The translations under genes were made by a program, and so were the position numbers. The notes under the pieces are model-generated. The model was not told where the DNA came from. It saw nothing but the letters and a program-made list of their open reading frames with translations, and searched no databases. From Variovorax guangxiensis (GTDB lineage: Bacteria; Pseudomonadota; Gammaproteobacteria; Burkholderiales; Burkholderiaceae_C): a DNA stretch of 64,000 nucleotides. Shown here piece by piece: positions 25,438 through 34,499 of this stretch (position 1 is the first letter of the stretch; each line of letters begins with the position of its first letter). The DNA lies in assembly GCF_003952165.1 (NCBI RefSeq), contig NZ_RXFT01000012.1:124001-188000 (forward strand). The letters are read 5' to 3'.

Positions 25438-26411
25438 GAGGCTTTGATCCGTGGATCGATGAAGCGGTAGCACAGGTCGGTGAGCTGGTTCATCACCACC
25501 ACCACGATGGAGGAGAACAGCAGCACGCCGAGGATGGTCGGGTAGTCGCGCCGCAGCACCGACTCGAAGGCCAGCCGGCCCAGGCCCGGCCAGTTGAACA
25601 CCGTTTCCACCAGGATGGCGCCCGCCAGCACGTTGCCGAACTGCAGGCCCAGCACCGTCACCACCGGCAGCAGCGCGTTGCGCAGCGCGTGCTTGTAGAG
25701 CACCACGCGGTCGGCCAGGCCCTTGGCGCGCGCGGTGCGGATGAAGTCGGAGCCCAGCACGTCGAGCATCGACGAGCGCGCCAGCCGGCTGTACTGCGCG
25801 AGGTACACCAGGCTCAGCGTGAGCGTGGGCAGAACCAGGTGGTGCGCCACGTCGAGCATGTCGGCGAAGCCGCCGCCGCCCGTCGAGTCGATGGAGCGCA
25901 TGCCTGCCACCGGCAGCACCGGAAACACCGAGGCCAGCAATATCACCAGCATGATCCCCAGCCAGAACACCGGCGCCGCGAAGCCCACCAGCGACAGCAC
26001 GGTGATGAACTGCGAAAGCAGCCCGTTCGGCCTGCGCGACGAGAGCACGCCCAGGGCAGTGCCCACGAAGAAGGCCAGCAGCACCGCGCTGAGCACCAGC
26101 AGCAGCGTGGCCGGCACGCGCTCGGCGATCATGCTGGTCACCGGCAGGTTGAAGAAGTACGAGTAGCCCAGGTCGCCCTGCGCCACCTTGCCGAGGTACA
26201 CGCCCAGTTGCACGGGTAGCGACCGGTCGAGCCCGTACTGCGTGCGCAGCTGCGCCATCAGCTCGGGCGACATGCCGCCGCTGGCGCCGGCGATGGTTTC
26301 CACCGGGTCGCCCGGCGCGGCGTGCACCAGGACGAAATTGAGAACCACCACGGCGAGCACCAGGCCCAGGGCCTGGAGCAGACGCGAGGCGGCGTAGCGA
26401 AGCGTGCCCAT
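25434..26411 (-). CDS. Peptide/opine ABC transporter permease (DppB type)
   Basis: 325 residues. N-terminal helix (ALGLVLAVVVLNFVLVHAAPGDP) with the family motif PGDP, six predicted membrane segments and the EAA loop (TARAKGLADRVVLYKHALRNALLPVVT). It starts 18 bases after the substrate-binding protein gene, as usual for dipeptide-type importers. Confidence 0.93.
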   Translation of the reverse strand: MGTLRYAASRLLQALGLVLAVVVLNFVLVHAAPGDPVETIAGASGGMSPELMAQLRTQYGLDRSLPVQLGVYLGKVAQGDLGYSYFFNLPVTSMIAERVPATLLLVLSAVLLAFFVGTALGVLSSRRPNGLLSQFITVLSLVGFAAPVFWLGIMLVILLASVFPVLPVAGMRSIDSTGGGGFADMLDVAHHLVLPTLTLSLVYLAQYSRLARSSMLDVLGSDFIRTARAKGLADRVVLYKHALRNALLPVVTVLGLQFGNVLAGAILVETVFNWPGLGRLAFESVLRRDYPTILGVLLFSSIVVVVMNQLTDLCYRFIDPRIKAS

Positions 26412-26429
26412 GATGTCGCGCCCGCCTGC

Positions 26430-28043
26430 CTACTTGATGTACACCTCGTCCAGCGGCGACAGCGGCCCCCAGATGGTGACCGGCACATTGGCCACCTTCT
26501 TGCTGGCAATGGTGTGGTACGGCACCTGGTTGATGAACTCGATGGGCAGTTCGTCGGTCACGATCTTCTGGAAGGTCGCGTAGTAGGCCTTGCGCTGCGT
26601 CGGGTCGATCAGCCCGCCCGCGGTGTTCAGCAGCTCGTCCACCTTCGGATTGGCGTAAGACTGTGTGTTGGTCCAGACGATGGGCTTGATGTTGGTCGAC
26701 AGGTAGGTGCGGTGCACGCCGATGATCGGGTCTCCCCAGTTGAAGACCACGTCCATCGACATGTCGAAGTCGTGCGAGGCCAGCCGCTTGGCCCAGGCCG
26801 GGAAGTCGGCCGAGGCGCGCACCTCCACCGTGATGCCTACCTTCTTGAGCTGGCCCCGGATGTACTCGGCCACGTTCTTCTGCTGGTCGTCCGCGCCCGG
26901 CAGGTAGTCGATGGTGAGCTTGAAGCGCTCGCCGTTGGCGCCGGCCTTGTAGCCGGCAGCGTCGAGCATCTCGCCTGCCTTCTTCAGGTCGAGCGGGTAG
27001 CGCACCAGGTCGGGCACGGCGAAGGGGCTGTTCGCCACCAGCGGGCCGTCGGAGACGGTGGCGAAGCCGCCCATCAGCGCCTTGGCGATGAAGTTCTTGT
27101 CGATCGCCGTGGCGATGGCCTTGCGCACCTGCACGTCGGAAAGCGGCTTCTTCGCGGTGTTGAAGGCCAGCCAGTTGAGCGCGCCGATGCCGTCGTAGCC
27201 CTTGGGCGTGAGCGACACCCTCGGGTCGTTCGCGAAGCGCTTAAGGTCCGTGGGCAGCGTGGCGAAGGGCAGCATCTGGACATCGCCGCGCTCCAGCCCG
27301 AGCACCAGGCTCGCCATGTCGGGCGTGATGTTGACGATCACCTTGTCGAGGTATGGCTTGCCCGAAAGGAAGAACTTGTCGAAGCGCTCCAGCACGATCC
27401 GCTGCGAGGGCTTGAACTCGGTCACCCGGAACGGGCCCGAGCCGACCACATCGGTGGTGTTGCGCGGATGGTTCTTCAGGTCCTGCCCGTCGCCGTAGAT
27501 GTGCTTGGGAAGAATGGGGCACAGTGCGGGCGACATCGCGAGCACGATGGCCGGGTGCGGCACGCCCATGCGGATGACGGCGGTGTACGGATCGGGCGTG
27601 TCCACCTTTTCCACCGGTCCCATCATGGTGGTGAACGGATGGTTGGCCTTGATGGCCATGATCGAGAAGGCCACGTCGGCCGAGGTGACGGGCTTGCCGT
27701 CGTGGAAGAGCGCGTCCTTGCGCAGCTTGAGCGTGAGCGACTTGCCGTCCTCGGCCAGCTTCCACGATTCGGCCAGGTAGGGCTGCGGGTTCCACTTGTC
27801 GTCGAAGCGCAGCGGGCTCGCGAAGATCTGCGTGGAAGGCATGGCGGTGGCGATACCGGATTGCACCGCGCCGTTCAGGTGCCGCGGCGTCTGCGTGCTG
27901 CCGATCACCAGCGTGCCGCCGCGCTTGGGTTCTTCGGCCGCGAAGGCGTAAAGCGGAAGCAGGTTGCTCGCGGCCAGCAGCGTTGCGGAGAGCAGGGTGG
28001 TGCGGCGCGTGAGCAGGGGAAGCTGGGGAGGGGGAAGCTGCAT
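26430..28043 (-). CDS. Peptide/opine ABC transporter substrate-binding protein
   Basis: 537 residues. The signal peptide contains a twin-arginine-like motif (TRRTTLLSATLLAASN) ending near AFA, and SBP_bac_5 family features follow (GGTLVIGSTQTPRHLN, LRKDALFHDGKPVTSADVAFS). It is first of the transporter genes, preceded by a structured leader (28061-28123). GAGG lies seven bases before the start. The neighbouring amine oxidase-like enzyme suggests an amine, opine or amino-acid derivative as ligand. Confidence 0.92.
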   Translation of the reverse strand: MQLPPPQLPLLTRRTTLLSATLLAASNLLPLYAFAAEEPKRGGTLVIGSTQTPRHLNGAVQSGIATAMPSTQIFASPLRFDDKWNPQPYLAESWKLAEDGKSLTLKLRKDALFHDGKPVTSADVAFSIMAIKANHPFTTMMGPVEKVDTPDPYTAVIRMGVPHPAIVLAMSPALCPILPKHIYGDGQDLKNHPRNTTDVVGSGPFRVTEFKPSQRIVLERFDKFFLSGKPYLDKVIVNITPDMASLVLGLERGDVQMLPFATLPTDLKRFANDPRVSLTPKGYDGIGALNWLAFNTAKKPLSDVQVRKAIATAIDKNFIAKALMGGFATVSDGPLVANSPFAVPDLVRYPLDLKKAGEMLDAAGYKAGANGERFKLTIDYLPGADDQQKNVAEYIRGQLKKVGITVEVRASADFPAWAKRLASHDFDMSMDVVFNWGDPIIGVHRTYLSTNIKPIVWTNTQSYANPKVDELLNTAGGLIDPTQRKAYYATFQKIVTDELPIEFINQVPYHTIASKKVANVPVTIWGPLSPLDEVYIK

Positions 28044-28060
28044 GACAGGACCTCGGAGAG

Positions 28061-28123
28061 TTCGACACAGGCAATCGGATTCGGCCTCATCGCAGTGGTG
28101 CGATGCGAAGGCCTTGTGTCGAA
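28061..28123 (-). promoter_or_regulatory. Nested inverted repeats in the leader of the binding-protein gene
   Basis: Outer arms TTCGACACAGGC (28061-28072) and GCCTTGTGTCGAA (28111-28123) pair with one bulged base. An inner perfect hairpin pairs CATCGCA (28088-28094) with TGCGATG (28099-28105). The structure ends 17 bases before the start codon, directly ahead of the Shine-Dalgarno. It could be an RNA attenuator or stabiliser, or an operator palindrome. Confidence 0.6.
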
Positions 28124-28282
28124 GATAGGCGCTGGGTGCATGCCGGCGAAGAGCCAACCCGCTGCGACTCGCAGGGCCAGAAGGGGCGGGTTTGCCCCGT
28201 TGTGCGGCGAGGCGGTGCGCCACTTCGGGGAATGCGCGACGGCGGTGCGCCGCGCTGCCTTTCTCCTTGCTTTCTTCTTTCC

Positions 28283-29767
28283 CTATTTCTCGTCGCGCAG
28301 CCAGTACCACTTGTAGAGCATGCGTTGCCCCATGCGCCTGAACGGCGCGAAGGCGCGCGACTCCACCACGCCCAGCACGTTGGGAAAAGGCAGCTGCGAG
28401 TGGTAGATGGGAAGCTCGAACACCTCCCGGCCGGCGTCCTTGCCCGCCACGCGCTCGGCCAGCCGCTTGCCGGCCCAGGTCGAGAACGACACGCCGTTGC
28501 CGCCATAGCCCACCGCGTACCAGATGCTCTTGCTCGCATCGGGCTGGGTGATGCGCGGCATCATGTCGTGGCTCATGTCGACCCAGCCCCACCACGAGTA
28601 GTCGATGCGGATGCCCGCCAGCGGCGGGAACTTGCGCGCGATGGCGTCGGTAAGCAGCTTCAGGTGCACCGCGCCCTCGGCATCGGCGCCGCTCACTGCG
28701 CTGCGGCTGCCGATCTGCAGCCTGTTGCCTTCGAGCAGCCGGTAGTAGAAGCGCAGCGTGCGCGTGTCGGTCAGAAAGGTCTTCGATCGGAAGTTGGTGG
28801 CCTGCAGTTCCGCATCGGTCAGCGGGCGCGTGACCACCGAGTTCGACAGGATCGGCATGATCCGGTCCTTCAGCGCCGGGTTGAGCGCCTGCCCCGTGTA
28901 GCCGCCGGTGCACACCGCCACGCGGCGCGCGCGCACCACGCCGCCGGGCGTGCGCAGGTGGTGCACGCCGTCGATGGTCTGCCAGCCCTGCACCGGGCTC
29001 GATGTGTGCACCTTCACGCCCAGCGCGCGGGCGCGCCGCATCAGGCCGAAGGTGAACTTCAGAGGGTGGATGCCGATGCCCTCAGCCTCATACAGCGCAC
29101 CGACCGTCTCGCGCTCATCGCAGTAGTCGCACCGCACTTCATCGGCGCTCATCATGCGGGTGGCGTAGCCGAACTTCTCGCGCATCAGCCGCGCCTCGGC
29201 GTCGAGGACGGGCAGCTTCTCCTTGCGGTGCGCAAGATAGAGATGGCCGCCGTCGCAGGCGTCGCAATCGATCTGCGTGGTGAGGTGGCGGAAGTTCTCG
29301 AAGCCGCTGCGGATCTCGGCATCGAGCTTCTTCGCGGTGTCGAAGCCCCAGCGCTCGATCCATTGCGAGCGCTTGAGCCGGCCGCTCGCGTTCTGCCCCT
29401 GGCCGCCACTGCGGCTGGAGCAGCCCCAGGCTGCCTGGTTGGCTTCGAGCACCGTGGCCTGTATGCCGTGCTCCTGCGCGAGGTACAGCGCTGTCGACAT
29501 TCCGGTCGCGCCCGAGCCGATGACGGCCACGTCGACATCGATGTCCTGCGTGAGCGGGCCGTCGTCCTCCGGCGGCGTGCCTGCGCTCGCTACCCACCAG
29601 GTGGGCGCGTAGGCGCGGCCGGCGCCGGGGTCGGGGGCCAGAAGCGGGTCGTACTGCGGGTCGTAGGGGCGGGACGGTGCCTTGGGCTGCTGCTGATGCT
29701 GGAGCGCCGCGCTGTCGATGCTGGCCGCGCTGGCGTCCAGGCGGCGCGCAGTGCTTGTCGTGGTCAT
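28283..29767 (-). CDS. FAD-dependent amine oxidoreductase (DAO / PuuB-like)
   Basis: 494 residues. The Rossmann motif VAVIGSGATGMSTALYLAQE begins near residue 81. The GCSSRSGGQ segment matches the FAD-binding GxSGRNGG region of gamma-glutamylputrescine oxidase-like enzymes, and the C-terminal GYGGNGVSFSTWAGKRLAE closes the FAD site. It should oxidise a primary or secondary amine or N-methyl amino acid. GGAG with a six-base spacer precedes the start. It lies between the SnoaL-like gene and the importer. Confidence 0.88.
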   Translation of the reverse strand: MTTTSTARRLDASAASIDSAALQHQQQPKAPSRPYDPQYDPLLAPDPGAGRAYAPTWWVASAGTPPEDDGPLTQDIDVDVAVIGSGATGMSTALYLAQEHGIQATVLEANQAAWGCSSRSGGQGQNASGRLKRSQWIERWGFDTAKKLDAEIRSGFENFRHLTTQIDCDACDGGHLYLAHRKEKLPVLDAEARLMREKFGYATRMMSADEVRCDYCDERETVGALYEAEGIGIHPLKFTFGLMRRARALGVKVHTSSPVQGWQTIDGVHHLRTPGGVVRARRVAVCTGGYTGQALNPALKDRIMPILSNSVVTRPLTDAELQATNFRSKTFLTDTRTLRFYYRLLEGNRLQIGSRSAVSGADAEGAVHLKLLTDAIARKFPPLAGIRIDYSWWGWVDMSHDMMPRITQPDASKSIWYAVGYGGNGVSFSTWAGKRLAERVAGKDAGREVFELPIYHSQLPFPNVLGVVESRAFAPFRRMGQRMLYKWYWLRDEK

Positions 29768-29804
29768 GAAAGGCTCCAGTCGAAGAAGAGAGCTGTAGAA
29801 CGGT

Positions 29805-30212
29805 TCACTTCGCGGCAGGCAGGTTGGGCCGCGCCTTGCGGAACACGTTCTTCAGGTGGATCTTTCCGTCCTTGAAGGTGAAGACGTCGATGCCGTCGGT
29901 CTCGATGCGGCTGCCGTCGGCGGCCGTGCCGGTGAAGGTCCACTGCGATGTGCCGAAGTCGCCATGCACGAAGTGCACGCCGTTTTTCCATTGCGCGTCC
30001 GGCACCGTGGCCCAGGCCGCGGCGAAGGCCGTGCGCACCGCATCGGTGCCGACGTGGCGCGTGCCGCAGGCATCAGGGCCGGCGGCGGTCTGGAAGATGC
30101 AGTCGGGCGTCATGAAGCTCATCAGCGCGTCGATGTCGTGGCGGTTCCAGGCATCGCTGAAGGCGGCGAGGGTGTCGGTGGTCACTGCGGGCGTGGCGGA
30201 AGAAGAAGGCAT
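29805..30212 (-). CDS. SnoaL/NTF2-like protein
   Basis: 135 residues with the NTF2-fold pattern: TLAAFSDAWNRHDIDALMSFMTPDCIFQTA at the N-terminus and DGIDVFTFKDGKIHLKNVFRK at the C-terminus. Such small proteins bind or isomerise small molecules. It is the first gene of the long reverse-strand operon, 37 bases before the oxidoreductase, and is divergent from the MocR regulator. Confidence 0.85.
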   Translation of the reverse strand: MPSSSATPAVTTDTLAAFSDAWNRHDIDALMSFMTPDCIFQTAAGPDACGTRHVGTDAVRTAFAAAWATVPDAQWKNGVHFVHGDFGTSQWTFTGTAADGSRIETDGIDVFTFKDGKIHLKNVFRKARPNLPAAK

Positions 30213-30310
30213 GGCGGTTGCACTGAGGCTGGGGAGTTCGATGGAGGCAAGAGTAGGCAGCGGGGTGCCGGCGCGATAGGGCCAGTTGCGGAGATTCGAC
30301 CGAGCCAGAA

Positions 30311-30331
30311 CGCCACGGATGCGCCACGGAT
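30311..30331. promoter_or_regulatory. Direct-repeat operator candidate for the MocR regulator
   Basis: CGCCACGGAT occurs at 30311-30320 and again at 30322-30331, an 11-base period, in the 149-base gap between the divergent SnoaL-like and MocR genes. MocR/PdxR/TauR proteins often bind direct repeats, so this is a likely site. Confidence 0.5.
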
Positions 30332-30361
30332 CGGCATGCCTGCCCTAAACTGCGGCGCACC

Positions 30362-31900
30362 ATGCCCCCGAATCCGCGAGCAACCCAATGGGCGCAGCTC
30401 TTCGCGCTGCCCGACCAGCCGGCGCTGCCCCTGCAGGCCCGCCTGCGCGCCAGCGTGGTGCAGGCCATCCTCGAAGAACACCTGGCGCCCGGCGCGCCGC
30501 TGCCCTCGTCGCGCGAACTTGCCGCGCTGCTGGGGCTGAGCCGCAACACCGTCACCTCGGCTTACCTGCAGCTGATCGACGAAGGCTTTCTGGAGGCGCG
30601 CCCGCGCAGCGGCGTGTTCGTGGCGCACGGCGCGCGCCCTCTCACCGCGGCGCCCGCCGAACCGCTTGTGGGCCGCAGCGGCCAGGCCAGCCAGCCGCCG
30701 GACTGGTCGGGCCGTGTACTGCGCTCGCTGGTCGACAAACCCACGCTTTCCAAGCCCGACCGGTGGCGCGACTACCCGTATCCGTTCGTCTACGGCAACT
30801 ACGATCCGCAGCTGTTCCCCACCGAAGACTTCCGCGAATGCTGCGCGCGCAGCCTGGCGCGCTCGCAGCTGCCCCACTGGACGCCCGACTTCGAAACCGA
30901 CGACGTCCCCGACCTGATCGAGCAGATCCGCACGCGCCTGCTGCCCAAGCGCGGCGTGTTCGCGCTGAAGGAAGAGATCCTCGTGACCATGGGCGCGCAG
31001 CACGCTTACTACCTGCTGGCCGAGGCGCTCTTCGACGAACAGACCCGCGTGGGGCTGGAGGAGCCGGGGCACCCGCATGCGCGCAATAGCTTTTCATTGC
31101 GGCAGCCGAAGTGGGTGGAGGTCGATGTGGATGAAGACGGGCTTGTGGTCGATGCGCTGCCTGCTGCCGACTATCTGTTCGTCACGCCCTCGCATCAGAG
31201 CCCGACGACCGCCACGCTGAGCCTGGAGCGGCGGCAGTGGCTGTTGCGCAAGGCGGAGCTGCAGGACTTCGTGATCATCGAGGATGACTACGAGGCGGAG
31301 AACCTTTATGAAGGTACGCCGATGCCTGCGCTCAAGAGCCTGGACAAGACGGGGCGGGTGATTTACGTGGGGTCTGTTTCTAAGAGCCTTTCGCCTGCGT
31401 TGCGGCTGGGGTTCATCGTGGCGCCTCGGGCGCTCATCAAGGAGCTGCGGGTGATCCGGCATGCGATGGTGCGGCATCCGAGTGCCTTTCTGCAGCATGC
31501 CTATGCGCTGTTTCTTTCGCTCGGACACCACGAGTCGCATGCACGGCGCGTCAATCACGCGATGCAGGAGCGGCTGGCCATTGCGGCGCAGGCGTTGCGG
31601 GAGCACTTGCCTGATTTCGAGTTTCGGCTGCCTTCCGGAGGGGCTTCCATATGGGTGCAGGCGCCTACTTGGGTGGATGCGACTGAGTTGGCGTTGATGG
31701 CTCGAAGCCATGGGGTGTTGATCGAGGCGGGGGATGTGTTCTTTGCTCGGCCTCCTTATCCTTGTCCGTTCTTTCGGTTGAGGCTTTCTTCTATTGCGGC
31801 TGCTCAGATTCCGGCGGGGATTCGGGCGTTGGCTTTGGCTGTGGGGGAGTTGGCGTTGGCTCGGGGTGAAGTTCGATCTCTTGGCGGGTTTACTCACTGA
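30362..31900 (+). CDS. MocR-family (GntR + aminotransferase) regulator
   Basis: 512 residues. The N-terminal GntR winged helix (about 25-90, LPSSRELAALLGLSRNTVTSAYLQLIDEGFLEARPRSGVFV) joins a class I aminotransferase-like domain with the PLP-lysine motif SVSKSLSPALRLGF. MocR proteins sense PLP, amines or amino acids and regulate the divergent gene. From about 31090 on the codons become less GC-rich than in the first half, which is odd for one gene. Likely controls the reverse operon 19644-30212. Confidence 0.9.
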   Translation: MPPNPRATQWAQLFALPDQPALPLQARLRASVVQAILEEHLAPGAPLPSSRELAALLGLSRNTVTSAYLQLIDEGFLEARPRSGVFVAHGARPLTAAPAEPLVGRSGQASQPPDWSGRVLRSLVDKPTLSKPDRWRDYPYPFVYGNYDPQLFPTEDFRECCARSLARSQLPHWTPDFETDDVPDLIEQIRTRLLPKRGVFALKEEILVTMGAQHAYYLLAEALFDEQTRVGLEEPGHPHARNSFSLRQPKWVEVDVDEDGLVVDALPAADYLFVTPSHQSPTTATLSLERRQWLLRKAELQDFVIIEDDYEAENLYEGTPMPALKSLDKTGRVIYVGSVSKSLSPALRLGFIVAPRALIKELRVIRHAMVRHPSAFLQHAYALFLSLGHHESHARRVNHAMQERLAIAAQALREHLPDFEFRLPSGGASIWVQAPTWVDATELALMARSHGVLIEAGDVFFARPPYPCPFFRLRLSSIAAAQIPAGIRALALAVGELALARGEVRSLGGFTH

Positions 31901-31905
31901 GTTGG

Positions 31906-32512
31906 TTTGCTTCCCGAGGCCGGGACTCGCCCCGGCGGGCGACCTACTTTCTTTTGCGTCGCCAAAAGAAAGTAGGCAAAGAAAAGGCGACCCCACTGTC
32001 TGCGACCCCTTCGCTGCGCTACGGGGCAACCTGCGGTGCTCGCGTTTCGCGGGGTCTCGCCCAAACTCGCTTCGCTCAGACAAGGGCGAGCCCTGATCCG
32101 CGAAACGCTGCGCTCCTCGGCGCAGCCAGAGGGGATTGGGGACACGCGGGCCATCGCTACGCTCGGCCGCGGGTGCCCAGCAGGCGCTTTGCGCCTGCTG
32201 GGCTTGGAATGGGATTGAGGGCCCGGACTGAAGGCGTTGAAGTTGCTTGAGGCGCGCGCTGCTGCTTTATTGAGAGCCTCTGAACCTGAAGCCCCGGCCG
32301 AGCAAAGCGAAGGCCAGTCCAAGGCTGCTCAGAAGCCGAGCAAAGCGATGGCGCGGATCGCTCCCTTCTGGCTACGTCGAGCACCGCAGGTTGCCCGTAG
32401 CGAAGCGAAGGGACGCAGACAGTAGGGTCGCCTTTCTTTTGCCTACGTTTCTTTGGCGAAGCAAAGAAAAGTAGGTCGGCCGCCGGGCCGAGACCCGGCC
32501 CCGGGAAGCAAA
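31906..32512. repeat. 607-bp inverted-repeat element without genes
   Basis: Arms 31906-32042 and 32378-32512 (about 135 bp) are near-identical inverted copies, both carrying a CTACTTTCTTT-type block and the boundary TTTGCTTCCCG. The 335-bp centre contains a perfect 12-bp hairpin (CCCAGCAGGCGC at 32176-32187 with a TTT loop) and GTTTCGCGG/CCGCGAAAC pairing. No ORF in it is convincing and there is no transposase. It fills most of the gap 31901-32680. It looks like a non-autonomous repeat common in related genomes (from memory). Confidence 0.8.
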
Positions 32513-32680
32513 CTCACCAAAAACAAGAAAACAGAGCGCACCTCCCCCGTGCAGAACGCACCACAACAAGGGTATTCACTCACCGACTGGCTCCATGCCG
32601 ACACAGTCGCTGGTACTTCCTGGCTGCTCGCGATGGGTGCAAAGTCCGGCGAGATTCAATTCACCCACCGGAGCAACCAG

Positions 32681-33694
32681 ATGACCATGTCCCGCCGTCT
32701 CCCCCTCCAGTTCGCCGTTCTCGCCGCCACGCTGTCAGCCCTGTGCGGCACGGCTTACGCCCAGCAGGCCAAGGAAGTCACCTTCGCCCACCAGGACATG
32801 CTTGTCCCACTGCGCCTGGTCATGGAATCCGGCGAGGTCGAGAAAGCCACGGGCTACAAGATCAACTGGCGCATGTTCTCCGGCGGCGGCGACGTGATCC
32901 GCGCGATGGCTTCAGGCGACGTGCAGATGGGTGAAACCGGCTCCAGCCCGCTGACCGCCGCGGCCAGCCAGGGACAGGACATCAAGCTGTTCTGGATCTC
33001 GGCCGACATCGCGAACGCCGAGGCGCTCATTGCCCGCAACGCGTCGGGCATCAACAGCATGAAGGACCTGGCCGGCAAGAAGGTGGCGACGCCCTTCGTG
33101 TCGACCGCGCACTACCAGCTGATGGCCGGCATGAAGATGGACGGTGTCGATGCCAAGAGCGTGAACGTGATGAACATGCGCCCGCCGGAGATCGCGGCCG
33201 CATGGGAGCGCGGCGACATCGACGCGACCTTCATCTGGGATCCGGTGCTCTCCAAGATCAAGGGCACGGGCAAGACCATCGCCACGTCGGGCAGCATCGG
33301 CAAGCGCGGCGCGCCCACCTTCGAGGGCATCGTGGTGAACGCCAGGTGGGCAGCCGCCAACGAGGCTTTCATGGTCGCGTTCGTGAAGGCGCTCAACCGC
33401 GCGAACGAGGAATACAAGGCCACGGGCAAGAGCTGGACACCCGATTCGCCGCAGACAAAAGCCATGGCCAAGTGGACCAAGGCCGACCCGAAGGACGTGG
33501 GCCCGGCGATGGCGCTCTATTCGTTCCCGACCATGGCCGAGCAGGTCTCGCCCACGTGGCTGGGTGGCGGCGCAGCCAAGGCGATGGCGAACACGGCCGT
33601 GTTCCTCAAGGAGCAGGGCCGGGTGCAGGAGGTGAAGCCCGACTACAGCGCCTACGTGACGACGGCGTACGTCGAAAAGGCCATGGGCAAGTGA
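32681..33694 (+). CDS. Taurine/nitrate-type ABC substrate-binding protein
   Basis: 337 residues. Signal peptide ending TAYA/QQ near residue 28. The NMT1/TauA-type fold is visible from VTFAHQDMLVPLRLVMESGEVEKATG and SGGGDVIRAMASGDVQMGETGSSPL onwards. GGAG with a seven-base spacer precedes the ATG. It is the first gene of a three-gene importer for a sulfonate or similar small organic ligand; the exact ligand cannot be read. Confidence 0.9.
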   Translation: MTMSRRLPLQFAVLAATLSALCGTAYAQQAKEVTFAHQDMLVPLRLVMESGEVEKATGYKINWRMFSGGGDVIRAMASGDVQMGETGSSPLTAAASQGQDIKLFWISADIANAEALIARNASGINSMKDLAGKKVATPFVSTAHYQLMAGMKMDGVDAKSVNVMNMRPPEIAAAWERGDIDATFIWDPVLSKIKGTGKTIATSGSIGKRGAPTFEGIVVNARWAAANEAFMVAFVKALNRANEEYKATGKSWTPDSPQTKAMAKWTKADPKDVGPAMALYSFPTMAEQVSPTWLGGGAAKAMANTAVFLKEQGRVQEVKPDYSAYVTTAYVEKAMGK

Positions 33695-33710
33695 ACCGGA
33701 GCGGCACCAC

Positions 33711-34499
33711 ATGCCCACGCTCGACATTCGCGACCTGACGGTCAACTACGCGGTCAAGGGCGGCACGCTTCAGGCGCTGGCGCCCGTGAACCTCACCATG
33801 CACGACGGCGACTTCGTCGTCGCGCTCGGCGCCTCGGGCTGCGGCAAGACGACGCTGCTCAACAGCATCGCGGGCTTCCTGCCGCCCTCGACCGGCGAGA
33901 TCCTGCTCGACGGCAAGCCGGTGGCCGGCCCCGGTGCCGACCGCGGCGTGGTGTTCCAGAAGCACGCGCTGATGCCCTGGCTCAACGTGCGCGACAACGT
34001 GGCGCTGGGCCTTCGGCTGGGCGGCATGGGCAAGGCGGAGCGCGACCGCATTGCCGAAGAGAAGCTGAATCTCGTCGGCCTGCAGAAGTACGCCGATCGC
34101 GCGGTGTACGAGCTCTCCGGCGGCATGCAGCAGCGCGTGGGCATTGCGCGCGCACTGGCGAGCGACCCGGCCGTGCTGCTGATGGACGAGCCCATGGGCG
34201 CGCTCGATGCGTTCACGCGCGAGCAGGTGCAGGAGATTCTTCTCCAAGCCTGGTCGAAGTCGAACAAGATGGTGTTCTTCATCACCCACTCGGTGGAGGA
34301 GGCGCTGTTCCTCGCCACCCGGCTGATCGTGATGAGCCCGAGCCCGGGGCGCATCTCGCACGTGTATGACGATGTGCCGTTCTCGCGCCAGTACCTCTCG
34401 CACGGCGATTCGCGCAAGGTGAAGTCGGAGCCCGATTTCATCCGCATGCGTGAAGAAGTCTTGTCGATCATTCATCATCGCGAGGTTGCACATGCCTGA
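33711..34499 (+). CDS. Taurine/nitrate-type ABC ATPase
   Basis: 262 residues with Walker A GASGCGKTT, signature LSGGMQQR, Walker B VLLMDEPMGALD and switch His (FFITHSVEEAL). Sixteen bases after the binding protein; its end overlaps the permease start by eight bases. Confidence 0.93.
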   Translation: MPTLDIRDLTVNYAVKGGTLQALAPVNLTMHDGDFVVALGASGCGKTTLLNSIAGFLPPSTGEILLDGKPVAGPGADRGVVFQKHALMPWLNVRDNVALGLRLGGMGKAERDRIAEEKLNLVGLQKYADRAVYELSGGMQQRVGIARALASDPAVLLMDEPMGALDAFTREQVQEILLQAWSKSNKMVFFITHSVEEALFLATRLIVMSPSPGRISHVYDDVPFSRQYLSHGDSRKVKSEPDFIRMREEVLSIIHHREVAHA

